Shown: positions 1 to 7,331 of the stretch, piece by piece
Position numbering within the stretch: position 1 is the first letter of the stretch
Layout of the letters: every line of letters begins with the position of its first letter
Assembly: GCF_050633145.1 (NCBI RefSeq)
Contig: NZ_JBOEFY010000076.1
Span: forward strand, 1 to 64,000
Length of the DNA stretch: 64,000 nt
Origin: Kordia sp050633145
GTDB lineage: Bacteria > Bacteroidota > Bacteroidia > Flavobacteriales > Flavobacteriaceae
Direction of reading: 5' to 3'
Made by a program: the position numbers and the translations under genes
The notes under the pieces: generated by a model
Told to the model about the DNA's origin: nothing
The model's database searches: none
The model's input: only the letters and a program-made list of their open reading frames with translations

Positions 1-147
1 CTTTACTGCGCATTATACAGGACAGCTTATTTTTAATTAATATAGAACTAAAACTATAAGTTACCTTATTCCAAATATAGTTTCACTCATTCCTAATTTT
101 TTAGGATATTAAAATTTCCGTAATTTGTAGTATAAATTTAAAGAGAA

Positions 148-654
148 ATGAAACTGGTTTTTACACTACTGTTTTTTTGCTTAGTTCAAACAGAAAGCTA
201 TGCGCAAAACGAAAAAATTACTGCAGAAACAATTGATAATTTGTATGTAAAAGCCTTAAATAATCGTTTTGATATCATGCTAAGCAGTGGTTATACATCT
301 CTTGAACCAACAGCAGAAAGCAAACGTATCAAAAATAAACAAGTTTCAAATCGGTATAAATTTCCATCTTCAGATGAATTAAAAACACGTTCATTACAAG
401 AAAAAAGAACGATACGTTTGATTCGTCTCGGACATAAAATCATTTCAAAAGATACCATAGATATTAACTTTGGGAATGTAGGATATACTGCAAAAGAGGT
501 AAAACATTCTGCAGGAAGAATACAAACCTATATAGATATTGCCGTAAGTTGTGGTGGAACAAAAGGATATCAGCCTTCCATTCGATTTGTATATGACAAG
601 ACAAAAAATGATTGGATACTCATCTACAATTCATCAATCGTGACAGAAAATTAA
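148..654 (+). CDS. Hypothetical exported protein
   Basis: A 168-residue protein that I do not recognise. The N-terminus has a Sec-type signal peptide: Lys2, a hydrophobic stretch over about residues 3-15, and a probable cut after Tyr-Ala-Gln near residue 20, the usual flavobacterial pattern. The mature part is soluble-looking, with no further membrane segment and no motif I can name. It converges with gldA downstream and has no operon partner inside the window. ATG start; the 147 bases before it hold no gene that I can see. Confidence 0.65.
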   Translation: MKLVFTLLFFCLVQTESYAQNEKITAETIDNLYVKALNNRFDIMLSSGYTSLEPTAESKRIKNKQVSNRYKFPSSDELKTRSLQEKRTIRLIRLGHKIISKDTIDINFGNVGYTAKEVKHSAGRIQTYIDIAVSCGGTKGYQPSIRFVYDKTKNDWILIYNSSIVTEN

Positions 655-669
655 AGACGAAAAAGTATT

Positions 670-757
670 GAGTATTGAGAGTTTCCAAAGAAAACCGATC
701 ACAAAAAAGAATCACTTAATTTCAATCGAAACAATTCAACATTTAAAATCTAGCATT
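670..757. repeat. Diverged intergenic repeat, copy 1
   Basis: The stretch beginning gagtattgag and ending at tctagcatt resembles 21484-21570 by eye: shared start gagtattgaga, then tttccaaagaaaa versus ttttcaaagagaa, and near the end acaattcaa and tctagca. It lies between two convergent genes. Probably a degenerate dispersed repeat of this genome; identity was judged by eye only. Confidence 0.35.
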
Positions 758-763
758 TATAAT

Positions 764-1660
764 TTAATTAGAAGTCAACTCCCGAAACAAACTCTCCAAA
801 TTTTTATTCTTCTGATTAATCTGTAAGGTCTTCAAACTATTATCATGCGCAAAATCAAACACGGTCGATCGCATATCCTTGCTAGTATCAAACGTGAGTT
901 CGTATATCAAGCCACTCGTATTTACAACCTTAGTTACATGCGGAATCTGTTGAATCAATACATCTTCAATGCGATAATTAAATTCAACTTCAATTACTTG
1001 TTCCTGGTTCTTTTTAAGTTTTGCTAATGTAGTATCGGCAACAATCTCTCCTTTATTAATAATAATCACACGATCGCAAATAGCTTCTACCTCTTGCATA
1101 ATATGTGTAGATAGAAAAATAGTCTTCTCTTTTCCAATAGAAGTAATCAAATTACGAATCTCCGTCAACTGATTCGGATCCAAACCTGTAGTAGGTTCAT
1201 CCAAAATCAATACTTCCGGATCATGTAACAACGCATTAGCCAAACCAACACGCTGACGATATCCTTTAGACAATTCGCTAATCTTCTTCTTAGCTTCGGG
1301 TAACAACCCTGTCATTTCTATTACATCATCAATACGAGATTTCGAAACCTTATACACATTTGCATTAAACGCTAAATATTCGCGCACATGCATATCTAAA
1401 TACAACGGATTGTGCTCTGGAAGATACCCAACACTTCTCTGAACATTTCGTGCGGCGGTTGTAGTGTCAAACTCATTCACAACAGCAGTTCCTGAACTTG
1501 CCTTCAAATACGTAGTCAAAATTTTCATCATCGTCGATTTTCCAGCTCCATTTGGACCTAAAAAACCAACAATCTCTCCTTTAGTAACACGAAAAGAAAC
1601 ATTATCTAACGCTTTCTGTTCGCCATAAATTTTTGTGACATTTTCTACTACAATTGACAT
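764..1660 (-). CDS. gldA: GldA, gliding motility ABC transporter ATPase
   Basis: ATP-binding subunit of the GldA-GldF-GldG ABC transporter, needed for gliding in several Flavobacteriia. The 298-residue sequence shows Walker A GPNGAGKST (35-43), the ABC signature LSKGY (130-134), Walker B LILDEP (151-156) and the switch His at 186. At the Q-loop position GldA-type proteins carry Glu in YLPEHNPLY, seen here around residue 82. A C-terminal extension after about residue 215 fits the family. gldF and gldG are not beside it, as is common for gldA. ATG at 1660; the gene stands alone, divergent from the aromatic operon. Confidence 0.93.
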   Translation of the reverse strand: MSIVVENVTKIYGEQKALDNVSFRVTKGEIVGFLGPNGAGKSTMMKILTTYLKASSGTAVVNEFDTTTAARNVQRSVGYLPEHNPLYLDMHVREYLAFNANVYKVSKSRIDDVIEMTGLLPEAKKKISELSKGYRQRVGLANALLHDPEVLILDEPTTGLDPNQLTEIRNLITSIGKEKTIFLSTHIMQEVEAICDRVIIINKGEIVADTTLAKLKKNQEQVIEVEFNYRIEDVLIQQIPHVTKVVNTSGLIYELTFDTSKDMRSTVFDFAHDNSLKTLQINQKNKNLESLFRELTSN

Positions 1661-1792
1661 ATTACAAGAATTTGAAATCCAAAACTACATAAATTTTTAT
1701 CAGTATTTCCTATGTTTAAATCAAATAAAAACAAAAAAAACGATGCTTTATTGATAAAAACGTTTTTCTTTAAAAAATATTGGAAAACGATT

Positions 1793-1821
1793 TTGATTAT
1801 AAAAATTAATCTATACTTTAG
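1793..1821 (+). promoter_or_regulatory. Predicted promoter of the aromatic leader transcript
   Basis: A TTG at 1793-1795 and tactttag at 1814-1821 (seven of eight matches to TAnnTTTG) are separated by 18 bases, within the usual flavobacterial sigma-A spacing. Transcription would start near 1826-1829, about 15 bases before the leader ATG at 1843. Confidence 0.55.
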
Positions 1822-1842
1822 CTAAGTAAATAAAAAACAACG

Positions 1843-1917
1843 ATGTACAATACAAACTATTTTTGGCAAGGATATTTTTACTTCTTTATAGAGAAGTCGG
1901 GACTCCATGTTATATAG
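1843..1917 (+). CDS. Leader peptide rich in Tyr and Phe (attenuator)
   Basis: A 24-codon reading frame with ATG at 1843 and TAG at 1915. Aromatic residues fill nine positions: Tyr2, Tyr6, Phe7, Trp8, Tyr11, Phe12, Tyr13, Phe14 and Phe15, with the densest run YFYFF at codons 11-15 (1873-1887). It sits between a predicted promoter and a strong intrinsic terminator, upstream of genes making Phe and Tyr. By analogy with the pheA and trp leaders of enterobacteria, its function would be ribosome stalling when charged Tyr- or Phe-tRNA is scarce. There is no clear Shine-Dalgarno sequence, as is usual in Bacteroidota. Inferred from composition and context only. Confidence 0.8.
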   Translation: MYNTNYFWQGYFYFFIEKSGLHVI

Positions 1918-1954
1918 TTAAGTAGTGTATCAACCATATAAAAAAAAGTTCCGA
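1897..1954 (+). promoter_or_regulatory. Predicted antiterminator pairing of the attenuator
   Basis: The segment tcgggact (1897-1904), inside the end of the leader frame, can pair with agttccga (1947-1954), which is the left arm of the terminator: eight pairs with one G-U. A second helix of tatatagtt (1911-1919) with aaccatata (1932-1940), one mismatch, closes the intervening loop. The structure and the terminator exclude each other. A ribosome stalled on the aromatic codons leaves 1897-1904 largely free, so the antiterminator can form. A ribosome at the stop codon (1915-1917) would cover this arm and let the terminator form. Confidence 0.65.
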
Positions 1955-1978
1955 ACCATGTTCGGAACTTTTTTTTTG
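1939..1978 (+). terminator. Attenuator terminator before pheA
   Basis: Perfect 10-bp stem aagttccgaa (1946-1955) / ttcggaactt (1961-1970), loop ccatg, followed by a T-run to 1977 and preceded by an A-run that lengthens the stem. It stands 22 bases after the leader stop codon and about 180 bases before pheA, so it ends the leader transcript rather than any full-length gene. Confidence 0.88.
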
Positions 1979-2155
1979 TACTTATTTTGAATCTTAGGAT
2001 ACAATAAAAAGTGAATAAAAATTTGTCTAAATGCGGTGCTTTTTGAAAGCCATAGCACGATACTACTAAAAAGAGTAGCAAGACAGAAGTGAATTTGTTC
2101 TACTTTTCGGGTGGATTAAAAATCAAGATAAGTTGTTGAGTAACAATAATAGTAA

Positions 2156-2986
2156 ATGGAAAAAACAATTGCAATACAAGGAGTTCAAGGATCTAACCAT
2201 CATAAAGTAGCACAGCTATATTTTGGAGAAGAAGTACAGTTAGATGAGTGCTTATCTTTTGATGCGTTGGTACATAGCTTAACGCACGAAAAAAGTAGTT
2301 ATGCTATCATGGCTTTGGAAAACACCATCGCAGGTTCTATCATTCCAAACTACGCACTAATTGATAAAAACAATATTCACATCAATGGTGAATACTATCT
2401 AAATATTCATCATCACTTAATGGCATTGCCCAATCAAACCATTGAAGATATTTCAGAAGTATGTTCGCATCCAATGGCGCTATTGCAATGCAAAGAATAC
2501 TTTAAGCAATATCCGCATATCAAACTTGTTGAAGATGTAGACACAGCGGCAGTAGCAAGAAGAATTCAAGAAAAACAACAAAAAGGAATTGCCGCAATAG
2601 CGACTAAAACTGCAGCAGAATTATTTGAATTAAATGTGCTTTCATCAGAAATTCAAACCATTACTAGCAATGCAACACGTTTTGTTATTCTACAAAAACA
2701 AAAACCAATTGAAGACATTGATCAAGTAGACAAAGCTTCATTACGATTTGAATTAGATCACAAAAGAGGAAGTTTGGCAACTGTGCTCAATGTTATGAGC
2801 GATTGCAAACTAAACCTTACCAAAATACAATCATTACCAATCATTGAAACTCCTTGGAAATACGCATTCTTTGTAGATGTTACATTTGAATCTTACGAAG
2901 ACTACACCAAAGCACTTTCAGTATTAGAAATAATGTCAACGACACTAAAAGTTTTAGGGGCCTACAAAAACAGAAGAAACATATGA
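2156..2986 (+). CDS. pheA: Prephenate dehydratase
   Basis: Converts prephenate to phenylpyruvate, the committed step to phenylalanine. This is the monofunctional form of 276 residues with no chorismate mutase domain. The catalytic domain (about 5-180) has ALENTIAGSI (53-62), SHPMALLQC (104-112) and the TRF motif (174-176) that contains the catalytic Thr. An ACT domain (about 192-268) should give feedback control by Phe, although the usual ESRP loop is changed to IQSLP. First structural gene of the attenuated operon; its ATGA overlaps the next start. The leader between 1979 and 2155 contains a small hairpin (gtgct 2036-2040 / agcac 2054-2058) of unknown role. Confidence 0.93.
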   Translation: MEKTIAIQGVQGSNHHKVAQLYFGEEVQLDECLSFDALVHSLTHEKSSYAIMALENTIAGSIIPNYALIDKNNIHINGEYYLNIHHHLMALPNQTIEDISEVCSHPMALLQCKEYFKQYPHIKLVEDVDTAAVARRIQEKQQKGIAAIATKTAAELFELNVLSSEIQTITSNATRFVILQKQKPIEDIDQVDKASLRFELDHKRGSLATVLNVMSDCKLNLTKIQSLPIIETPWKYAFFVDVTFESYEDYTKALSVLEIMSTTLKVLGAYKNRRNI

Positions 2987-4128
2987 TTCCTGCAAAACGT
3001 ATACATACCGTAGAAGAATACTACTTTTCACGCAAATTGAGAGAAGTACGTGGCTTGGTTGCTGCTGGAAAATCCATCGTAAATCTAGGAATAGGAAGTC
3101 CCGATTTACAACCGCCAAATGTGGTTGTCGATGCTTTGGAAGCCAGTTTGCATGATGAAACAGCACACAAATATCAAAGTTATCAAGGAATTCCAGCATT
3201 GCGAGATGCCATTGCACAATTCTATCAAAAAAACTATAATGTTTCGCTTGATTCCGAAACCGAAGTATTGCCACTCATGGGAAGCAAAGAAGGAATCATG
3301 CACATTTCAATGGCGTACTTAGATGAAGGCGATGAGGTGTTAATTGCAAATCCGAGTTACCCAACGTATACATCGGTAACAAAACTCTTAGGTGCTATTC
3401 CTAACTATTACAACTTAGATGCAAACAACAATTGGTTGCCAAACTTAAAAGAAATAGCAAAGCAAGATTTGAGCAAAGTAAAGCTTATGTGGGTAAACTA
3501 TCCGCACATGCCAACAGGCGCAAAAGCGAGCAAAGCATTCTTTGAAGAACTTGTTGTATTTGCAAAAAAGCATCAAATTCTCATCATCAATGACAATCCA
3601 TACAGTTTTATCTTAAACGAAAATCCGTTAAGCATATTAAACATAGATGGCGCAAAAGATGTGGCTTTAGAACTCAATTCGCTAAGCAAATCATTCAATA
3701 TGGCTGGTTGGCGTACAGGAATGGTTATGGGAAAAGCGGAGCATATTCAACATGTGTTAAAAGTAAAAAGTAACATGGATTCAGGAATGTTTTACGGAAT
3801 TCAAAAAGGAGCAATCAAAGCATTGGAAAGCTCCAAAGACTGGTTTACAGAACTCAATAATATATATGAAAAGCGTCGTAAACTTATATGGGAATTAGCG
3901 ACAAAATTGCACTGTGTATTCAGTAAAGAAACTGCAGGAATGTTTGTATGGGCAAAATTACCAGCAGAAAATCAACTGACATCAGAAGCGTTTGTCGACA
4001 AGCTATTATATGAAAAAGATGTGTTCATTACACCAGGAAGCATATTTGGAACGCAAGGTGAAGGATATGTTCGATTCTCATTATGTGTGTCCGAAGAAAA
4101 AATAAAAGAAGTCATTCAACGAATTTGA
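2983..4128 (+). CDS. PLP-dependent aminotransferase, class I/II
   Basis: Fold type I aminotransferase of 381 residues, most likely transaminating phenylpyruvate and 4-hydroxyphenylpyruvate given its place between pheA and tyrA. Visible motifs are YPHMPTG (173-179), Asp204 in the NDNPYS stretch, the Schiff-base Lys236 in SLSKSF and Arg244 in WRTG. Near the C-terminus GYVRFSLC holds the Arg expected to bind the substrate carboxylate. It overlaps pheA by four bases, so translation is likely coupled. The substrate is inferred from context; related proteins also act on Asp, or on diaminopimelate intermediates. Confidence 0.88.
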   Translation: MIPAKRIHTVEEYYFSRKLREVRGLVAAGKSIVNLGIGSPDLQPPNVVVDALEASLHDETAHKYQSYQGIPALRDAIAQFYQKNYNVSLDSETEVLPLMGSKEGIMHISMAYLDEGDEVLIANPSYPTYTSVTKLLGAIPNYYNLDANNNWLPNLKEIAKQDLSKVKLMWVNYPHMPTGAKASKAFFEELVVFAKKHQILIINDNPYSFILNENPLSILNIDGAKDVALELNSLSKSFNMAGWRTGMVMGKAEHIQHVLKVKSNMDSGMFYGIQKGAIKALESSKDWFTELNNIYEKRRKLIWELATKLHCVFSKETAGMFVWAKLPAENQLTSEAFVDKLLYEKDVFITPGSIFGTQGEGYVRFSLCVSEEKIKEVIQRI

Positions 4129-4129
4129 C

Positions 4130-4513
4130 ATGGAAAAGCAAATAGCAATCATACACGCATACATTAATGCGTACAATAACTTTGATATCTCAGGAATGAT
4201 ACAAAACATGCAACCTGATATCATTTTTGAAAACTATGATTCTGAAAAACGAACGCTTTCTACAAAAGGAATTGAAGAATTTAAAACGCAAGCTAAAAAA
4301 GCAGCAACGCTATTTTCAATGCGGAATCAACAAATAAAAGGAATACTAAAAAATGATGCAGAAAACAAGTTTGAAGTATCAATACTATATAAAGGAATTT
4401 TTGCAGTAGACATAACAGAAACGCTAAAAAAAGGAACTGAAATTACGCTTGAAGGAAAAAGTATTTTTTACTTCTGCAATCAAAAAATAAATAAAATTAT
4501 AGATAAAAGTTAA
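4130..4513 (+). CDS. NTF2/SnoaL-like small protein
   Basis: A 127-residue protein beginning one base after the aminotransferase and ending one base before tyrA, so it is part of the aromatic operon. The pattern (N-terminal helix with HAYINAYNNFD, then FENYDSEKRTLSTKGIEEF and alternating strands) resembles SnoaL-like, NTF2-fold proteins that carry out small-molecule isomerisations or only bind ligands. No catalytic residues can be assigned. I know of no aromatic pathway step that needs it, so its role is open. Confidence 0.7.
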   Translation: MEKQIAIIHAYINAYNNFDISGMIQNMQPDIIFENYDSEKRTLSTKGIEEFKTQAKKAATLFSMRNQQIKGILKNDAENKFEVSILYKGIFAVDITETLKKGTEITLEGKSIFYFCNQKINKIIDKS

Positions 4514-4514
4514 T

Positions 4515-5363
4515 ATGAACGTATACATCATAGGAATTGGACTCATTGGCGGAAGCATGTCGCTGGATATTCAACAAAAATATCCGGAAGCAACCATCTA
4601 TGGAATCGATGTAAACGATGCTCACTTACAAGAAGCACTGCAAAGACAGTTAATTCATGAAAAAGCAACGCTTCAAAATGTGCAAAATGCAGATATTGTC
4701 ATCATAACTATTCCTGTGCATGCTTCTATCAAGATCATCACAGAAGTACTAGATACAATCAATGATGATGCACTTGTTATTGACGCAGGTTCAACGAAAG
4801 AAAAAATTTGTGAAAGCATTGCTGCACATCCAAGACGACGCAATTTTTTAGCAGCGCATCCAATTGCAGGAACTGAATATTCGGGACCTTCAGCAGCAAT
4901 ACAATGTTTATTTGATGGAAAAACAAACATCATTTGCGAAGTAGAAAAAACAGCATTCAGCCTGCAAGAAAAAGCACTAGAGGTATTTAAAAACTTAGGC
5001 ATGCGCATCCGATACATGGATCCAAAATCGCACGACAAACACATTGCGTATGTATCGCATCTATCGCACATAAGTTCGTTTATGCTAGGAAAAACGGTCA
5101 TTGAAAAAGAAAAAAACGAGCGCGATATTTTCGATTTGGCAGGTAGTGGATTTGCTTCCACAGTGCGTTTGGCAAAAAGTTCGCCAGACATGTGGACACC
5201 AATATTTGAGCAAAACAAAGTAAATGTAATTGAAACACTCGACGAATACATTGCAAACTTACAGGAATTCAAAAGCCTCATGTTACAAGACAATTTTGAA
5301 GGAATATATAAAGAAATGGAAAACACAAATCATATAAAGAAAATATTAAAAGGAATCGAATAA
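4515..5363 (+). CDS. tyrA: Prephenate dehydrogenase
   Basis: Oxidatively decarboxylates prephenate to 4-hydroxyphenylpyruvate for tyrosine, using NAD(P). The 282-residue protein has the Rossmann motif GIGLIGGS (7-14), STK at 93-95 and HPIAGTEYSGP (115-125), which holds the catalytic His region of the TyrA family, then an all-helical dimerisation domain with YVSHLSHISSF and LAGSGF. No ACT domain is present. It follows the NTF2-like gene by one base and precedes a structured 148-bp spacer before the DAHP synthase gene. Confidence 0.92.
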   Translation: MNVYIIGIGLIGGSMSLDIQQKYPEATIYGIDVNDAHLQEALQRQLIHEKATLQNVQNADIVIITIPVHASIKIITEVLDTINDDALVIDAGSTKEKICESIAAHPRRRNFLAAHPIAGTEYSGPSAAIQCLFDGKTNIICEVEKTAFSLQEKALEVFKNLGMRIRYMDPKSHDKHIAYVSHLSHISSFMLGKTVIEKEKNERDIFDLAGSGFASTVRLAKSSPDMWTPIFEQNKVNVIETLDEYIANLQEFKSLMLQDNFEGIYKEMENTNHIKKILKGIE

Positions 5364-5370
5364 TAACAAT

Positions 5371-5476
5371 TTGGGCGTTACCACCGAAAAATGGTGGTCA
5401 GGCTTTCGGCTATATCTTTTTATAAAAAAGGATGCCGCCTCAATCCTTAACGCCAAGGTTCCCACGAAAGTGGGAA
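5371..5476. repeat. REP-like palindromic element inside the operon
   Basis: The segment starts ttgggcgtta (5371-5380) and its first part ends ttaacgccaa (5447-5456), near-perfect inverted ends. Inside are the hairpin ccacc/ggtgg (5381-5397) and an atcttttt/aaaaaggat pair. A separate hairpin ttcccac-gaaa-gtgggaa follows at 5459-5476. From memory, elements of the form gggcgtta...taacgcc recur between genes in many flavobacterial genomes; copy number here cannot be checked. There is no good T-run, so it need not stop transcription into the next gene. Confidence 0.6.
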
Positions 5477-5511
5477 AATAAAAAGAACCAATAAGAAAAA
5501 AAGAGATCATC

Positions 5512-6594
5512 ATGGAGAATAAAAAAGAACTCGGAAACTGGCTAAATAACTTCGGATTAGAACATCCAATTGTAATTGCCGGACCATGTAGTGCAGAAAC
5601 AGAAGAGCAAGTATTAAAAATTGCACACCAACTAAAAGACACGGACGCAACCGTATTACGTGCAGGAATTTGGAAACCACGTACACGCCCAGGAAACTTT
5701 GAAGGTGTAGGCGCATTAGGTTTAAAATGGTTGCAAAAAGCTAAGGAAGAAACAGGAATGTTAACTGCAACAGAAGTTGCCAATGCTACACATGTACGTC
5801 TAGCATTGGAGCATGATATTGATGTATTGTGGATTGGAGCACGATCAACTGTAAGTCCATTCATTGTACAAGAAATTGCAGATGCATTAAACGGAACAGA
5901 CAAAATTGTCTTGGTAAAAAATCCTGTAAACCCTGATTTAGCCTTATGGCTTGGTGCAGTAGAACGTTTGCATTCTGCCAATATTGAAAAACTAGGTGTA
6001 ATTCACAGAGGATTTTCAACGTATGAAAAAACACGTTATAGAAACAATCCAGAATGGCAAATTCCAATTGAATTACAAAATCGTTTCCCAGATTTGCCAC
6101 TAATCTTAGATCCATCGCACATTGCAGGTCGTAGAGATATCATATTCGATCTTTGTCAAACAGCATTAGACTTAAGTTATGACGGATTGATGGTAGAAAC
6201 ACATTTCGATCCAGACAATGCATGGAGTGATGCCAAACAGCAAATAACACCAGATCGATTAGTAGAAGTAATGGACGATTTAAAAATCAGAAAAGCAACA
6301 GATACTGAGGCAGAATATAGAAACTCACTGAACACACTTCGTACACAAATTGATGTAGTCGATCATCAATTGATAGAAATGTTAGGAAAGCGTATGAAAA
6401 TTGCTGACAAAATTGGTGTTTTGAAAAAAGATAAAAACGTTGCCATATTACAAACAAGACGTTGGAATGAAATTCTAGGAAAAATGATTCTAGAAGGTGA
6501 GCAAAATCAACTAAGTGAAGAATTTGTATTGCGTATTTTCAAAGCGATTCACCAAGAATCAATCAATCACCAAAAGAAGATCATAAACAAATAA
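5512..6594 (+). CDS. DAHP synthase fused to chorismate mutase
   Basis: Bifunctional enzyme of 360 residues. The N-terminal domain (about 15-255) is a type I DAHP synthase of the AroG-beta/KDO8P-like group. It joins phosphoenolpyruvate and erythrose 4-phosphate at the entry to the shikimate pathway; visible motifs are AGPCSAET (23-30), KPRTRPGNFEG and DPSHIAGRRD. The C-terminal domain (about 265-350) is an AroQ-type chorismate mutase with LRTQIDVVDHQLIEMLGKR and ILQTRRW. The fusion supplies both the first and the branch-point step, and such fusions are common in Bacteroidota. Last gene of the operon; a strong terminator follows. Confidence 0.92.
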   Translation: MENKKELGNWLNNFGLEHPIVIAGPCSAETEEQVLKIAHQLKDTDATVLRAGIWKPRTRPGNFEGVGALGLKWLQKAKEETGMLTATEVANATHVRLALEHDIDVLWIGARSTVSPFIVQEIADALNGTDKIVLVKNPVNPDLALWLGAVERLHSANIEKLGVIHRGFSTYEKTRYRNNPEWQIPIELQNRFPDLPLILDPSHIAGRRDIIFDLCQTALDLSYDGLMVETHFDPDNAWSDAKQQITPDRLVEVMDDLKIRKATDTEAEYRNSLNTLRTQIDVVDHQLIEMLGKRMKIADKIGVLKKDKNVAILQTRRWNEILGKMILEGEQNQLSEEFVLRIFKAIHQESINHQKKIINK

Positions 6595-6627
6595 GAACTT
6601 CTGCAAACACACATAAAGAACACAAAA

Positions 6628-6657
6628 AAAGCGAGCTCAATAAGCTCGCTTTGTTAT
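6628..6657. terminator. Terminator of the aromatic operon
   Basis: Perfect stem aaagcgagct (6628-6637) / agctcgcttt (6643-6652), loop caata, T-rich on the plus side and A-rich on the other. It also lies downstream of the minus-strand peptide genes, so it can serve both directions. Confidence 0.85.
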
Positions 6658-6686
6658 TTATTACTACCAAAAGTTAAAATTACATT

Positions 6687-6968
6687 TTATTCTCCGCTTG
6701 GAGCATTTGGAGTACCAGGAGCAGCTTCAGATCCAGGATTAACTCCTAAACAAGAAGTGCAAAATTCTTCGGTGTCACAAAAATCAGTAGCACAATCGCC
6801 AGTACAATTTCCTTCTGTACAATTCCATAAAGTTGCACCGCCAGCAGAACCACAACCGTCTGTACATCCGGCTGTAAAACCTTGTGCGCCACCATTGATT
6901 GCGTGATGGTTCAAATTTGAAATTGATTTCTTGTTAAGATTTAAATTTTTTAATTTTTGTTTTTTCAT
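6687..6968 (-). CDS. Lanthipeptide-like precursor, copy 4 (most distal)
   Basis: A 93-residue ribosomal peptide precursor. The start is the ATG at 6968, matching the paralogues; an in-frame TTG further upstream overlaps the previous gene. The leader MKKQKLKNLNLNKKSISNLN ends at a double-Gly site (NGGA), the pattern of Bacteroidota class I lanthipeptide-type precursors. The core is rich in Cys, Thr, Ser and Gly (GCTDGC, LWNCTEGNCTGDC, CTSC) and ends in an Asn-Pro/APSGE tail. Cys plus Ser/Thr would permit thioether rings, but no lanthionine synthetase, protease or exporter is near. Product activity unknown. Confidence 0.8.
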   Translation of the reverse strand: MKKQKLKNLNLNKKSISNLNHHAINGGAQGFTAGCTDGCGSAGGATLWNCTEGNCTGDCATDFCDTEEFCTSCLGVNPGSEAAPGTPNAPSGE

Positions 6969-7009
6969 GATATTAAAATTTATAGTTAAATATTTACTCT
7001 CCACTTGGA
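6941..7009. repeat. 69-bp perfect direct repeat, copy 1
   Basis: Identical to 7263-7331, offset 322 bp. It covers the leader start of one peptide gene, the gap, and the last codons of the upstream gene. Past one mismatch identity continues to about 7018/7340. This marks recent tandem duplication of the precursor genes. Confidence 0.85.
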
Positions 7010-7290
7010 CCTTGTGGATTTCCTGGATTCATTGGGTTTGCAGCACCACCAGGACAAGAAGTGCAAAGGAAACCTGTATCACAAGCAAAAGTGTCACAAT
7101 CTGCAGAACAATTTCCTTCTGTACAATTCCATAATGTAGCACCTAAAGAGCCACATCCATCACTACATCCGTCACTACAACCTGCTGCAAAGGTGAGCCA
7201 GCCTGGAAGACCACCTTTGATTTGAGTGTTACTTAGATTAGAAATTGATTTTTTGTTCAGACTTAAATTTTTTAATTTTTGTTTTTTCAT
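6994..7290 (-). CDS. Lanthipeptide-like precursor, copy 3
   Basis: A 98-residue paralogue with ATG at 7290, 25 bases from the next gene. The leader MKKQKLKNLSLNKKSISNLS is almost identical to that of copy 4, and the cleavage site is KGG. The core starts LPGWLTFAAGCSDGCSDGC, so this member has an extra hydrophobic stretch and a duplicated Cys motif, then LWNCTEGNCSADC and CTSC. The C-terminal tail is rich in Asn-Pro and Gly and ends PSGE, as in its neighbours. Modification enzymes would have to act from elsewhere in the genome. Confidence 0.8.
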   Translation of the reverse strand: MKKQKLKNLSLNKKSISNLSNTQIKGGLPGWLTFAAGCSDGCSDGCGSLGATLWNCTEGNCSADCDTFACDTGFLCTSCPGGAANPMNPGNPQGPSGE

Positions 7291-7331
7291 GATATTAAAA
7301 TTTATAGTTAAATATTTACTCTCCACTTGGA
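7263..7331. repeat. 69-bp perfect direct repeat, copy 2
   Basis: Second copy of 6941-7009, at the junction of precursor copies 2 and 3, in the same relation to the genes. Confidence 0.85.

Noticed and set aside
2031..2069. A 12-codon frame in the pheA leader ending in two Tyr codons before TAA
   Set aside because: It could be a second leader peptide, but it is short, has no terminator after it (only a 5-bp ctact/agtag hairpin without T-run) and may arise by chance.
1878..2081. Minus-strand open frame of 67 codons across the attenuator
   Set aside because: It runs antisense through the terminator hairpin and leader; composition and context favour the plus-strand regulatory reading.
4673..5326. 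Long minus-strand frame (217 codons) inside tyrA
   Set aside because: It is antisense to a clear prephenate dehydrogenase with all motifs; no signal or family in the minus frame.
5346..5981. Minus-strand frame of 211 codons over the REP-like element and DAHP synthase
   Set aside because: It covers conserved coding sequence of the opposite strand and has no recognisable product.
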